In this document: positions 35,121-43,586 of the stretch, one piece after another
How positions within the stretch are numbered: the stretch's first letter is position 1
Layout: each line of letters starts with the position of its first letter
Source: Hymenobacter nivis
GTDB taxonomy: Bacteria; Bacteroidota; Bacteroidia; Cytophagales; Hymenobacteraceae
DNA: 64,000 nucleotides
NCBI RefSeq assembly: GCF_006439025.1
Contig: NZ_RCYZ01000003.1
Coordinates: 498,127-562,126 of the forward strand
Direction of reading: 5' to 3'
Program-made: the position numbers and the translations under genes
Notes under the pieces: generated by a model
The model's input: the letters and a program-made list of their open reading frames with translations, nothing else
What the model was told of the DNA's origin: nothing
Databases searched by the model: none

Positions 35121-35756
35121 ATGTTGCATTTATCCTTCATCTCCAAATACTTACCGCTGGCCGCCCTTTTCACCAGCTCTTTTTTACTACCGGGCCAGGC
35201 CCGGGCCCAGTTTGCGTTTGCGCCCGGCCACTACAAGCTGGCCACCGGGGCCCAGGGCGACGCCGACCTCAAGCTGGTGCTGGCCGAAGACAACCGGCCC
35301 GGCGCCATGGCCGGCATCCGCAACGGCCAGGAGCGCAGCTTCCGCTTGGCGCAAGTGGCAGCGTTCAGCGTAGACGGCCACTCCTTTGCGCGGCAAGACG
35401 GGTTTAAGCTACGCGCGGGCTTCGATGCGCAGTTTGCCGACCCGGTGCTACTCGAAACCGTAGTGGCCGATGGCCCTATTGAAATGTTTCACTACTACTA
35501 CGTGGCCCAAATGGGGCCCCTGAAGGCCCACATCACGCTGGCCGTACTGCGCAAGAAGGGCACCAATAACTTCTTCGTATACAGCCCCAAGCACGCCCCT
35601 GGCCTAACTGCCCAGCAGGCGCTGAGCCCGCTCGTAGCCGGCCTCTTTCCCGCCGACCCGATATTGCAGCGGCAACTGGTCAGCAACCAAATCACCCGCG
35701 TGCAATTGCCCGATTTGGTGCGCGCCTACAATAAGGGCGTGCGCCTCAAACCTTAA
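35121..35756 (+). CDS. Secreted protein of unknown function
   Basis: The product has 211 residues with an N-terminal signal peptide (hydrophobic to about residue 28, then RAQFAF). The body contains the segments YKLATGAQGDADLKLVLAED, then VAAFSVDGHSFARQDGF and FHYYYVAQMGPLKAHITLAV, suggesting a beta-rich fold, but no family was recognised. The gene lies 25 nt after yhhQ and 8 nt before trpS, on the same strand. Cotranscription with trpS is likely. Confidence 0.7.
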   Translation: MLHLSFISKYLPLAALFTSSFLLPGQARAQFAFAPGHYKLATGAQGDADLKLVLAEDNRPGAMAGIRNGQERSFRLAQVAAFSVDGHSFARQDGFKLRAGFDAQFADPVLLETVVADGPIEMFHYYYVAQMGPLKAHITLAVLRKKGTNNFFVYSPKHAPGLTAQQALSPLVAGLFPADPILQRQLVSNQITRVQLPDLVRAYNKGVRLKP

Positions 35757-35764
35757 TTTTTCTC

Positions 35765-36769
35765 ATGTCCCGCATCCTTACCGGCATCCAGAGCACCGGC
35801 CGCCCGCACCTGGGCAACCTGCTCGGGGCCATCCTCCCGGCCATCGAGCTGTCGAAAAACCCGGCCAACGAGTCGCTTTATTTCATCGCCGACTTGCACT
35901 CGCTCACCACCGTGCGCGACCCGGAGGTGCTGCGCCAGAACACCTACGCCGTGGCCGCCGCGTGGCTGGCCTGCGGCTTCGACACCGAGAAAAACCTGTT
36001 TTACCGGCAGTCCGACGTGCCGCAGGTGACGGAGCTGACCTGGTACCTGTCGTGCTTCACGCCCTACCCGATGCTGGCCAACGCGCACAGTTTCAAGGAT
36101 AAGAGTGACAAGCTCTCGGACGTGAACGCCGGCCTGTTTACCTACCCGGTGCTGATGGCGGCCGACATCCTGCTCTACGACGCCGAAATTGTGCCCGTGG
36201 GCAAGGACCAGGTGCAGCACCTCGAAATTGCCCGTGACATTGCCCAGGCTTTTAACAGCCGCTATGGTGACACACTGGTGCCGCCCCAAGCCCGCGTGGA
36301 TACTGAGCTGATGACCATCCCCGGCATTGACGGCGCGAAGATGAGCAAGAGCTACGGCAACATCATCGATATTTTCTTGCCCGAGAAGGAGTTGCAGAAA
36401 GTCATCCGCAAGATTATCACCGACGCTAAGGACCTCGCCGAGCCCAAGGACCCCGACACCGACATCACGTTCAAGCTGTATTCGCTCCTGGCCTCGCCTG
36501 AGGAAACCGCCGAGCTGCGCCGCCTCTACCTAGCCGGCGGCTACGGCTACGGCCACGCCAAGCAGGCGCTTTTTGAGCTGATTTTGAAGCGTTTCGCCGT
36601 CGAGCGCGAGCGGTTCAACTTCTACATCAATAACCTACCCGAAATCGACGCCCAGCTGGCCATCGGGGCCCAACGGGCCCAGGCCTACGGCGCCGGCGTA
36701 CTGGCCAAAGTCCGCCAGAAGGTAGGATACGGTAGCCGAACCACGGATTTATCGGATCTATCGGATTAA
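35765..36769 (+). CDS. trpS: Tryptophan-tRNA ligase
   Basis: The enzyme charges tRNA-Trp. The product has 334 residues with the class I signatures GRPHLGNLLGAI (HIGH-type motif) near residue 13 and GAKMSKSYGN (KMSKS) near 190. Typical elements between them include FIADLHSLT, LFYRQSDVPQVTELTWYLS and VGKDQVQHLEIARD. The last ten or so residues (ending RTTDLSDLSD) do not belong to the family. They are encoded by the left arm of an inverted repeat that also supplies the stop codon. The gene lies 8 nt after the secreted-protein gene. Confidence 0.95.
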   Translation: MSRILTGIQSTGRPHLGNLLGAILPAIELSKNPANESLYFIADLHSLTTVRDPEVLRQNTYAVAAAWLACGFDTEKNLFYRQSDVPQVTELTWYLSCFTPYPMLANAHSFKDKSDKLSDVNAGLFTYPVLMAADILLYDAEIVPVGKDQVQHLEIARDIAQAFNSRYGDTLVPPQARVDTELMTIPGIDGAKMSKSYGNIIDIFLPEKELQKVIRKIITDAKDLAEPKDPDTDITFKLYSLLASPEETAELRRLYLAGGYGYGHAKQALFELILKRFAVERERFNFYINNLPEIDAQLAIGAQRAQAYGAGVLAKVRQKVGYGSRTTDLSDLSD

Positions 36770-36940
36770 GCGTATTCGTCGGATTTTGGGCGATTGTCTT
36801 GTCACGAAAAAAGGCCACTCACTGAGTGGCCTTTTTTGTTCAGCTAATAGCCGGCAGCCCGCCCTTGGGGCCCCCAGTTAAGCTTGGCGAATCGTCCCCA
36901 AAATCCGGTGAATTTGCTTAATCCGATAAATCCGTGGTTC
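36738..36940. repeat. Inverted repeat forming the ends of two convergent genes
   Basis: The left arm (about 36738-36796) starts with GAACCACGGATTTATCGGAT and returns inverted in the right arm (about 36884-36940), with an extra CTATCGG in the left copy. The left arm encodes the C-terminus and stop of trpS. The right arm overlaps the first bases of the stop codon of the minus-strand gene at 36939. Between the arms lies a terminator. Confidence 0.85.
36806..36839. terminator. Bidirectional terminator between trpS and the convergent gene
   Basis: The stem AAAAAAGGCCACTCA with its complement TGAGTGGCCTTTTTT encloses almost no loop, with T runs on both strands. It lies inside the spacer of the large inverted repeat. 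Confidence 0.85.
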
Positions 36941-37856
36941 AGATAACCTGCTCGTGAGAGAAGCTGAAGCCAACCTTGCTGCCGCGGCTAACTTGTTGGT
37001 TTTCCAGCTTTTGCTTGACGTTGATTTTCTGGATTTCGGGGAGCGGCGGGGCGATGAGGTCGTTGTTGACGGCGGCAATCATGGCGCTTTCGATGAACAG
37101 GCGCATGGCGTCGGCTGTCAGCACGTTGTCCGACATATCGTTGTTAGGCAGTTCCAGCTGCTGCACGCCTTCGAGGAAGTAGTGGTTGTCGATGTTGACG
37201 AGCAGGCGGCCGACGAGGTAGCCGGGGTCGTTCAGGCGCTGGTACTTGATGCTGTCGGCCATGAAGTTGTAGGCCATGATGTGGCCGAAAAACCGCCGCC
37301 GGAAGTCGGCGTTGACGTAAGCGCTGGGCATGGGGCCGTACTCGTCGGGGAAGGTGACGATGTTGGAGTGCATGACGAAGACCAGCAAATCGCCCGAAAA
37401 CCGGATGTGGAATTCCAGCTCGTTGACGGCGTGGTACTCCAGCACCACGCTCGCGTCGAGGGGCGGGCGCTTGCTGGCCAGCTCCCGCACCAGCTCCTGC
37501 GATACGGTGCGCAGGCAGTCGAACGCGGCCCGGGTGTTGCGGTAAATGGCCTGTTTGGCGGTAGATTTCTGCTTGAGGCCGTCGTAAATCTGGTCGAGGC
37601 GGTCGGCCGGGGCCTTGGTGGGCGAGCCGGCCTCGGCAATGGGCAGGTTGTCGGTGGCCGTGGCGCCGCTGTGCACGGCCTCGGCGGGGGCAGCGGTATC
37701 GGCCGGAGGGGCGGCCGGTTTTGGGGTTTTGGGGCCCCGGGCCTTTGCGGGCTTTTTGGCAGGCGCGGGCGCAGCTACCAAATCAGTGGCGGGCTGGGTT
37801 TCGGCCGGCGCGAACAGCTCGGGCGCGGCAGCATTTTTATTGGACGACTTAGCCAT
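36939..37856 (-). CDS. Conserved-looking cytoplasmic protein of unknown function
   Basis: The product has 305 residues. The first 85 residues are Ala/Pro/Lys-rich low complexity. The globular part follows, beginning DRLDQIYDGLKQKSTAKQ, with conserved-looking blocks AVNELEFHIRFSGDLLVFVM, FFGHIMAYNFMADSIKYQ and GRLLVNIDNHYFLEGVQQLE. It has no signal peptide or membrane helix, and no family was recognised. A consensus promoter lies upstream. The gene's stop codon abuts the right arm of the inverted repeat shared with trpS. Confidence 0.65.
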   Translation of the reverse strand: MAKSSNKNAAAPELFAPAETQPATDLVAAPAPAKKPAKARGPKTPKPAAPPADTAAPAEAVHSGATATDNLPIAEAGSPTKAPADRLDQIYDGLKQKSTAKQAIYRNTRAAFDCLRTVSQELVRELASKRPPLDASVVLEYHAVNELEFHIRFSGDLLVFVMHSNIVTFPDEYGPMPSAYVNADFRRRFFGHIMAYNFMADSIKYQRLNDPGYLVGRLLVNIDNHYFLEGVQQLELPNNDMSDNVLTADAMRLFIESAMIAAVNNDLIAPPLPEIQKINVKQKLENQQVSRGSKVGFSFSHEQVI

Positions 37857-37917
37857 AGGAATAAGAATAATATGCGTTTGGCAGCGGTGTGGAATAAAAA
37901 GGGATAACTAATAATGA

Positions 37918-37949
37918 CAAGAATAACGCATTCTTACTTCAATACCAAA
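37918..37949 (-). promoter_or_regulatory. Promoter of the unknown gene at 36939-37856
   Basis: On the minus strand a -33 TTTG (37949-37946) is separated by 20 nt from TATTCTTG (37925-37918), one mismatch from TAnnTTTG. This spacing is normal for Bacteroidota promoters. The box lies 61 nt before the ATG. The gap 37857-38119 is unusually AT-rich and holds no other feature. Confidence 0.55.
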
Positions 37950-38119
37950 CCATTCCGGCCTTACCGATAAATAAAGCCCTAATTATTACTACTACCGCCG
38001 GAATAATGCAAACGGCTTGCACACCGTAAAAATGGATTTCCGCCGCCTGCAGCTAAACCTTGCCGGCCCGCGGCTGGGGCCCCAGCACGAGGCATTGGGC
38101 GCCTGCGCACTGGCCGGAA

Positions 38120-38809
38120 TCAGGTAGCTAAGTACCCGTAATCGCGCAATTCGGCCCGGGGGTCGGCCCCAAGTTGCCGCAGGCGGCCTTGGTGCAGCAG
38201 GTACACTGCGTCGCACAGCGGCAGCACCTCGGCGTAGCGGTGGTCGGTGATGAGGATGCCTTTGCGCTGCTTGGCTTGCTGCATGATGAGGGCCAGCGCC
38301 TCGACGTGCACGGGCATAATGCCGGAAAACGGCTCGTCGAACAAGGAAAACGCCGTGTCGGCGTGCAGCAGGAGCAGCACCTCCAGCAGGCGCACCGTGC
38401 CGCCCGACAGCTCGCCGGGGCCCTGCCCAAGCTGCGCCCGCAACTCGGGGAAGCCAGCGGTGGCCTGCTCCGCATCGACCCGCAGCAGGCGCGCCGCTTG
38501 GCGCAACGACGCGCCCGGTGGCAGCAACGGCACTTGCGGCAGGTAGTTGATGAGCCCGGGCTGCGCGAAGGCCGGCACCGCCCGGCGGCCGTTCACGCGC
38601 ACCGACGCGTCGGGCGTGGCCCGGGCCCCAAACACCGTTTGCAGCAGCACCGATTTTCCGCTGCCGTTGCGCCCCAGCAAGCCCACTATTTGGCCGGTTT
38701 GCACCCGCAGGTACACGTCGGCCAGTACCTGCCGCGTTCCGAACGCCAGCCGGATGCCGTCGGCCTCCAGCACGTGCGGCCCGGCCCCGAGGGCCCCCGC
38801 CCGCCTCAT
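38120..38809 (-). CDS. ABC transporter ATPase, compact
   Basis: The product has 229 residues. The Walker A motif is GLLGRNGSGKS (near residue 47), the Q-loop is in NYLPQVP, the signature is GELSGGTVRLLEVLLLLHA, the Walker B is AFSLFDEPFSG and the switch histidine is in ILITDHRY. This is a complete single ATPase domain. Its ATG overlaps the stop of the 110-residue membrane protein gene upstream (ATGA), so the two are translationally coupled. No normal-sized permease is nearby, and the substrate is unknown. Confidence 0.88.
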   Translation of the reverse strand: MRRAGALGAGPHVLEADGIRLAFGTRQVLADVYLRVQTGQIVGLLGRNGSGKSVLLQTVFGARATPDASVRVNGRRAVPAFAQPGLINYLPQVPLLPPGASLRQAARLLRVDAEQATAGFPELRAQLGQGPGELSGGTVRLLEVLLLLHADTAFSLFDEPFSGIMPVHVEALALIMQQAKQRKGILITDHRYAEVLPLCDAVYLLHQGRLRQLGADPRAELRDYGYLAT

Positions 38810-39138
38810 GCGAAAGCGGCCACCAGGGCCCCCGCCAAGCCCAGAAATAGGCTGCCGTCGAGCAACACCAGGCCAACCCACAAGAATCGGCGCGACACGC
38901 CCAAATTGAAATAGAACCAGTACTGGTCGGGCCGCAGTTGCTCGGACAGGTACCACACCGCGGGGGCCGTGGCCAGCTTTACCAGCAACAGTTGCAGCAC
39001 CAAGCCGCTGGCCCAGCCTTCGTGCAAGGCGGGCCACAGCACCACGAGCAGAATTAAGACGGAAGTGCCCACCATAAATGGCGCCACGCTGCGGTAGAAC
39101 AGTCCTACCGCCCGCAACCGGGTAGCCAATGAATTCAT
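38806..39138 (-). CDS. Small membrane protein coupled to the ABC ATPase
   Basis: The product has 110 residues with about three hydrophobic segments (18-38, 46-64, 84-108). It starts MNSLATRLRAVGLFYRSVAP, and the middle PAVWYLSEQLRPDQYWFYFN contains a short polar loop with YWFYFNLGVSRR. It overlaps the ATPase gene by four bases. It could be a reduced permease or an accessory subunit. The size is unusual for an ABC transporter, and no family was recognised. Confidence 0.68.
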   Translation of the reverse strand: MNSLATRLRAVGLFYRSVAPFMVGTSVLILLVVLWPALHEGWASGLVLQLLLVKLATAPAVWYLSEQLRPDQYWFYFNLGVSRRFLWVGLVLLDGSLFLGLAGALVAAFA

Positions 39139-39195
39139 GCCGCTACTTTTTAGTTGGCTACCAATCAGGTGGCTACCAACGCCGCTGGGCCAGAA

Positions 39196-39933
39196 TTATT
39201 CTACCCGCCCGGCGCGGGCAAACACGGGGAACGTCACGGCCCGCTCGCCGGGGCCCCAGGCTTGCGTCAGCTCGTCCGCCACCAGCAACACAGGGTCGGT
39301 GCCGTGCTGCTTTTGGTAGTTCTGCACGCTCGACCAAGTGCGCAAATAATCGAGGTACCAAGCCGCCGACCACTGCCGCTGCTCGGCAAAGTGGGCCCGC
39401 TGCACGTCGGCAAACGGGAACGGGATGCGGGCGTACTCGTCGTCGACATGCCAGCGGTTTTCGTCCCAATAGGGCCCCAGCACCTCGCGGTAGAAGTGCC
39501 ACACGAGCGGGTCAACTTCGGAGCTGATGCGGCCCAGGCCGTAGCCCCACTCGGCCAGCCGGGCCCCGGGCCGGGCCACGCGGCGCACCTCGCGGTGGTA
39601 GGCGGCGTGGTCGAACCAGTGCACGGCCTGGCCCACGGTGATGAGGTCGAACGCGTGGTCGGGGAAGGGCGTGTGCTCGGCGCGGGCGGCCTGGTAATGG
39701 ACGTTGAGCCGCGCGGGGGCCTGGGCCAGCTGATTGGTGCTGAGGTCGGTAGCGTCCACTTCGGCGAAGTGCGCGGCAAGTACCACGGCCACCTGGCCGT
39801 TGCCGGTGGCGCAGTCCCAGGCGCGCTGGCGGCCGGGCACCAGCGGCAGCAGCCAGTCGTAGAGGGCCGCGGGATAGTCGATGCGGAAGCGGGCGTAGGC
39901 CGCGGCCTGGTCAGAGAAACGGTCGAGGGACAT
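39196..39933 (-). CDS. Class I SAM-dependent methyltransferase
   Basis: The product has 245 residues. The SAM-binding motif I is AWDCATGNGQVAVVLAAHF, motif II is EVDATDLSTNQLAQA and the acidic loop HTPFPDHAFDLITVGQAVHW is a typical post-motif of the Methyltransf_11 type. It resembles the YcgJ-like and Tmt1-like methyltransferases (RFSDQAAAYARFRIDYPAAL at the N-terminus). The substrate is unknown. The ATG at 39931-39933 (complement) was chosen because the preceding residues are proline-rich and unlike the family. Confidence 0.87.
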   Translation of the reverse strand: MSLDRFSDQAAAYARFRIDYPAALYDWLLPLVPGRQRAWDCATGNGQVAVVLAAHFAEVDATDLSTNQLAQAPARLNVHYQAARAEHTPFPDHAFDLITVGQAVHWFDHAAYHREVRRVARPGARLAEWGYGLGRISSEVDPLVWHFYREVLGPYWDENRWHVDDEYARIPFPFADVQRAHFAEQRQWSAAWYLDYLRTWSSVQNYQKQHGTDPVLLVADELTQAWGPGERAVTFPVFARAGRVE

Positions 39934-40100
39934 TTTGGGGCGGGAATTCGTTGGGAATTGGGGGCACGCGCCGCGCTGGGGCCCTGGTTTCGGGGGCAAC
40001 CTCAAGCGTGGGCCCCGCGCGTATCTTTACCGTAAATCAAGCGGTTTGCTGGCCGAAAGCACGAGGTCAGCCCAAATTTTTCATTCTAAACAGCTGTCCC

Positions 40101-41810
40101 GTGACGTTTCACGAATTTAACCTCCACGACGACCTCCTGGCCGGCGTGGACGCCATGAACTATCAGCAGGCCACGCCCGTGCAGGAGCAGGCCATCCCCA
40201 AAATTCTGGAAGGCAAGGACTTGATTGCCTGTGCCCAAACCGGCACCGGCAAAACCGCCGCCTACCTGCTGCCGCTGCTCGACAAAATTTCGCACGCCAA
40301 GCACGGCCACACGTCCACGCTCATTTTGGTGCCCACGCGCGAGCTAGCTACCCAGATTGACGAGCAAGTGACCGGCTTCGGCTACTTCGTCGAGGCCAGC
40401 AGCATCGCCATTTACGGCGGCGGCAAAAGCGAGAACTGGGAGCAGCAGAAGCGCGCCTTGACGAGCGGCGCCGACATCATCATCGCCACCCCCGGCCGCC
40501 TCATCGCCCACCTGCAAATGGGCTACGTCAAGTTCGACCAAATCAAGTACTTGGTGCTGGACGAGGCCGATAAGATGATGGACATGGGCTTCTCGGACGA
40601 CATTTTCAACATCGTGCGCCAGCTCCCCAAAGAGCGGCAGACACTGCTGTTTTCGGCCACCATGCCCACTAAAATCCGCGACTTCTCGCAGCAGATTTTG
40701 CAGAACCCGGAGGAAATCCGGCTGGCCGTGAGCAAGCCCGCCGCCGGCATCGACCAGCAGTTTTACTTGGCCTTCGACCGCCAGAAAATCTACGTCCTCG
40801 AGCACATCATCAAAACCCAGGACGTGCAGAGCATGGTGCTGTTTACGAGCCAGAAAGCGGCCGTGGGCGGCATTGTGAAGGCCGTGAACAAGCTCGGCAT
40901 CGAGGCCCGCGGCATCAGTTCGGACCGCACCCAGGAGGAGCGCGAGGAAATCATGCGCGCCTTCAAAAACAAGCAGTTCCCCATTCTGGTGGCCACCGAC
41001 GTGCTCAGCCGCGGCATCGACATCGACAGCCTGAGCCACGTGGTGAACTACGACATCCCGCGCGCCGCCGAGGACTACGTGCACCGCATCGGCCGCACGG
41101 CTCGCGCCGCCACCAAGGGCACGGCCATCACCTTCATTTCGGACCAGGACCAGGACCGGGTGGTAAAAATCGAAAAGCTCATCGAGCGTGAAATCCCCAA
41201 GCTGGCCATCACCGAGGAGCTGGGCCTGGGCGAAGCGCCCGAGTTTGACCCCAAGCGGTTCGCCGGCCTGGGCGGCAAAATCGGCGGCCGGCCCGCCCGC
41301 GGCGGCCATGGTGGTAGCGGTGGGGGCGGCCGGAGCGGCGGCTTCGGTGGGGGCCCCCGCGAGGGTGGCCCGCGCCGCGAAGGCGGACGCGACGGCGAGC
41401 GGCCGCCCCGCCGCGACGCCCCCGACCCCAAAGATCCTAAGCACCTGGAGCGCCTGGCCAACGCCAAAAACGCCCTGGCCGCGCTAGATGCCGGCATCGC
41501 CCCCGCCGTGCCCTACCAGCGCCCGCCCCGCCCCGAAGGCGAGCCGCGTCCCGAGCGCCGCCCCCGCCCCGAAGGCGAAAACCGCCCCCCGCGTGAGCCC
41601 CGGGCCCCGCGCCCCGAGGGCGAAGCCCGCCCGCCCCGCGAACCCCGGGCCGAAGGCGAGGCCAGTGCCAACGGCGAACCCCGCGAACCCCGCCCCGACG
41701 GGGAGCGCCGCCGCAGCCGCGGCGGCCGCAACCGCAACCGGGGCCCCCGGCCGGAGGGCAGCGCCGACAGCAGCGCCGCTCCTATCGAAACGCCACCTGC
41801 CAGCGAATAA
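40101..41810 (+). CDS. DEAD-box RNA helicase with RGG/Pro-Arg-rich tail
   Basis: The product has 569 residues. It shows the Q motif (FHEFNLHDDLLAGVDAMNY and the following QQATPVQ), the Walker A AQTGTGKTAA, PTRELA, the DEAD motif VLDEADKMMD, SATMP and HRIGRTARA. The start is the GTG at 40101, because the longer frame upstream has no family features. The last 180 residues are Gly/Arg-rich, then Pro/Arg/Glu-rich (PREPRAPRPEGEARPPRE), a type of disordered RNA-binding tail seen in cold-response and ribosome-assembly helicases. It is followed by a strong terminator. Confidence 0.94.
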   Translation: MTFHEFNLHDDLLAGVDAMNYQQATPVQEQAIPKILEGKDLIACAQTGTGKTAAYLLPLLDKISHAKHGHTSTLILVPTRELATQIDEQVTGFGYFVEASSIAIYGGGKSENWEQQKRALTSGADIIIATPGRLIAHLQMGYVKFDQIKYLVLDEADKMMDMGFSDDIFNIVRQLPKERQTLLFSATMPTKIRDFSQQILQNPEEIRLAVSKPAAGIDQQFYLAFDRQKIYVLEHIIKTQDVQSMVLFTSQKAAVGGIVKAVNKLGIEARGISSDRTQEEREEIMRAFKNKQFPILVATDVLSRGIDIDSLSHVVNYDIPRAAEDYVHRIGRTARAATKGTAITFISDQDQDRVVKIEKLIEREIPKLAITEELGLGEAPEFDPKRFAGLGGKIGGRPARGGHGGSGGGGRSGGFGGGPREGGPRREGGRDGERPPRRDAPDPKDPKHLERLANAKNALAALDAGIAPAVPYQRPPRPEGEPRPERRPRPEGENRPPREPRAPRPEGEARPPREPRAEGEASANGEPREPRPDGERRRSRGGRNRNRGPRPEGSADSSAAPIETPPASE

Positions 41811-41848
41811 AAAAGCGCGGCCGCCCAAATGGGCGGCCGCGCTTTTTT
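41811..41848 (+). terminator. Rho-independent terminator after the helicase gene
   Basis: The stem AAAAGCGCGGCCGCCC with GGGCGGCCGCGCTTTTTT encloses a short loop and starts right after the stop codon. Confidence 0.9.
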
Positions 41849-41938
41849 ATTATTCTAGTGTCATCAGGGGCCCTACGTTACCCAAAGCGTGCGGCAGGCT
41901 TCCTTGCTGACGCCAATGCGCGCTAGCATTGGGCCGAT

Positions 41939-42487
41939 TTATGTTATCCGCAAGTAGGCCGTTGGTACGGCATCGGTCAGCCACACGCCGTTATCGGCTT
42001 GGTAAAACTGGGCCCCGGCGCGGTGCATCTCGCCAGCTGCCACGGCAAAAATTATGGGCTGGCCATGCCGGCTGCCCACGGTACGGGCCGTTGCTACGTC
42101 GGCACTCAGGTGCAAGTGGTGGCGGGCCATTTTCCGCAACCCTTCGCGCTGGATAACGGCTTGGTGCTGGGCGGCCGTGCCGTGGTACAGCGTTTCGGGC
42201 GGCGTTGCGGCAGCGTAACCCAACTCCACCGCTACGGAGTGGCCCTGGCTGGCGCGGATTTGGGTGCGGTCGTCGCTGAACTTGAACCGCTGCTTGGGGC
42301 TGGTTTCCACGATATGGGCCAATTCCGCGAAGCTGAGCGGCTGGCCGTGGGCCCCTAGTTGCGCCAGCAGCACGGCCACGTCGGTCCACCCTTGCTCGTC
42401 CAGCACGATGCCAATTTGCGCGGGCGCGTGGCGTAGCACTAAGCTCAGGAATTTGCTGGTGCGGGTAACTTCTTTCTCCGAAAGCAT
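41939..42487 (-). CDS. kptA: RNA 2'-phosphotransferase, Tpt1/KptA
   Basis: KptA removes a 2'-phosphate from RNA in an NAD-dependent reaction. The product has 182 residues. It shows the N-terminal winged part SKFLSLVLRHAPAQIGIVLD, the catalytic block QRFKFSDDRTQIRASQGHSV, the YHGT motif (LYHGTAAQHQ) and HHLHLSADVATARTVGSRHG. These carry the Arg-His-Arg-Arg type residues of the family. The gene lies 24 nt downstream of menA on the same strand. In bacteria that lack tRNA introns its physiological substrate is unsettled. Confidence 0.93.
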   Translation of the reverse strand: MLSEKEVTRTSKFLSLVLRHAPAQIGIVLDEQGWTDVAVLLAQLGAHGQPLSFAELAHIVETSPKQRFKFSDDRTQIRASQGHSVAVELGYAAATPPETLYHGTAAQHQAVIQREGLRKMARHHLHLSADVATARTVGSRHGQPIIFAVAAGEMHRAGAQFYQADNGVWLTDAVPTAYLRIT

Positions 42488-42511
42488 GGTTGTGCTACTC
42501 GTTTTCAGGGT

Positions 42512-43408
42512 TTATCCCACCACCTGCCCCACCCCAAACAGCACGGTGAACACGAGCGTGCTCAGAGCCATCTGCTTCAATAGCGGGTCGATTTGCAGCG
42601 ACTCCTGGCGCTGCCACACCTGGATGGCGTTGAAAAGGAGTAGCGGCGCGGCCAGCACGTAGAGCCACTGCCAGGGCGAGTGGTAGGTGAGGGCCACGAA
42701 CACCGTGGCGCAGCCCAGCCCAAACAGCACCAGCAGCCAGTGGTAGCGCCGGGCGTGCCGGGGCCCCAGCCGCACGGGAATCGTGATTTTGCCCGCCAGC
42801 ACGTCGGACTTGATGTCGCGGATGTTGTTGACGTTCAGCACTGCCGTGGCGAAGCAGCCCAGCGCGGCGGCGGGCAGCAGCACGGCCACCGGCAGGGCCC
42901 CCGCTTGCAAAAAGTAGGTGCCGCACACGCCCACAATCCCGAAAAAGAGAAACACCGAAATATCGCCCAAGCCGGCGTAACCGTAGGGCCGGCTGCCGGC
43001 CGTATAGTTCACCGCCGCCCAAATGGCGGCCAGGCCCAGCGCCAGAAAGCCCGCAAACAGGCCCAGGCCCGCCGCGCCCAGCGCCACCCACAGCAGCAGC
43101 AGGCCGCTGGCCAGCGCCAGGGCCCCGCAGATGTACATGCCGCGCTTCATTTGGGCGGGGGTGATGGCGCCGCTCTGCACGGCGCGCAGGGGCCCCTCGC
43201 GGTGCACGCTGTCGGCCCCGTTCTGCGAGTCGCCGTAATCGTTGGCCAGGTTACTGAGGATTTGCAGCAGGATGGTGGTGAGGGCCGCCAGGGCCACCAC
43301 GGGACCGTTGAACAGGCCGGCTGCCTTCGCCAAAAAGCCGCCGGTGAGGATGCTGGCCAGGGCCAAGGGCAGGGTACGCGGGCGAAACGCGGAAATCCAG
43401 GGGGACAT
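42512..43408 (-). CDS. menA: 1,4-dihydroxy-2-naphthoate polyprenyltransferase
   Basis: MenA attaches the prenyl chain to DHNA in menaquinone synthesis in the inner membrane. The product has 298 residues and about nine hydrophobic segments. The two Asp-rich motifs are visible as LANDYGDSQNGAD (near residue 52) and LNVNNIRDIKSDVLAGK (near 192). The start is SPWISAFRPRTLPLALASIL, as in MenA/UbiA enzymes. It is the upstream gene of the menA-kptA pair. An inverted repeat lies just upstream. Confidence 0.93.
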   Translation of the reverse strand: MSPWISAFRPRTLPLALASILTGGFLAKAAGLFNGPVVALAALTTILLQILSNLANDYGDSQNGADSVHREGPLRAVQSGAITPAQMKRGMYICGALALASGLLLLWVALGAAGLGLFAGFLALGLAAIWAAVNYTAGSRPYGYAGLGDISVFLFFGIVGVCGTYFLQAGALPVAVLLPAAALGCFATAVLNVNNIRDIKSDVLAGKITIPVRLGPRHARRYHWLLVLFGLGCATVFVALTYHSPWQWLYVLAAPLLLFNAIQVWQRQESLQIDPLLKQMALSTLVFTVLFGVGQVVG

Positions 43409-43440
43409 AATTATAAGAGAATACTAGAAACGATAAACAA

Positions 43441-43555
43441 AAGAACGTCATGCCGAGCGCAGCCGAAGCATCTCTCCCGCCAGCTATCCCAATCGTTCAG
43501 CGATTGATTTACTCAGCGGGAGAGATGCTTCGGCTGCGCTCAGCATGACGTTCTT
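43441..43555. repeat. Inverted repeat of the CGTCATGC(T/C)GAGCG family
   Basis: The 40-nt arms (43441-43480 and 43516-43555) are complementary at 39 of 40 positions. The arms contain GTCATGCCGAGCGCAGCCGA on the left and its near complement on the right. The spacer is 35 nt and holds a small palindrome (AATCGTTCAGCGATT). Related sequences occur at 28.46 and 62.1 kb. Confidence 0.88.
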
Positions 43556-43586
43556 AGAAGCTGGCCAGCGCCAGCGGCAAAGACTG

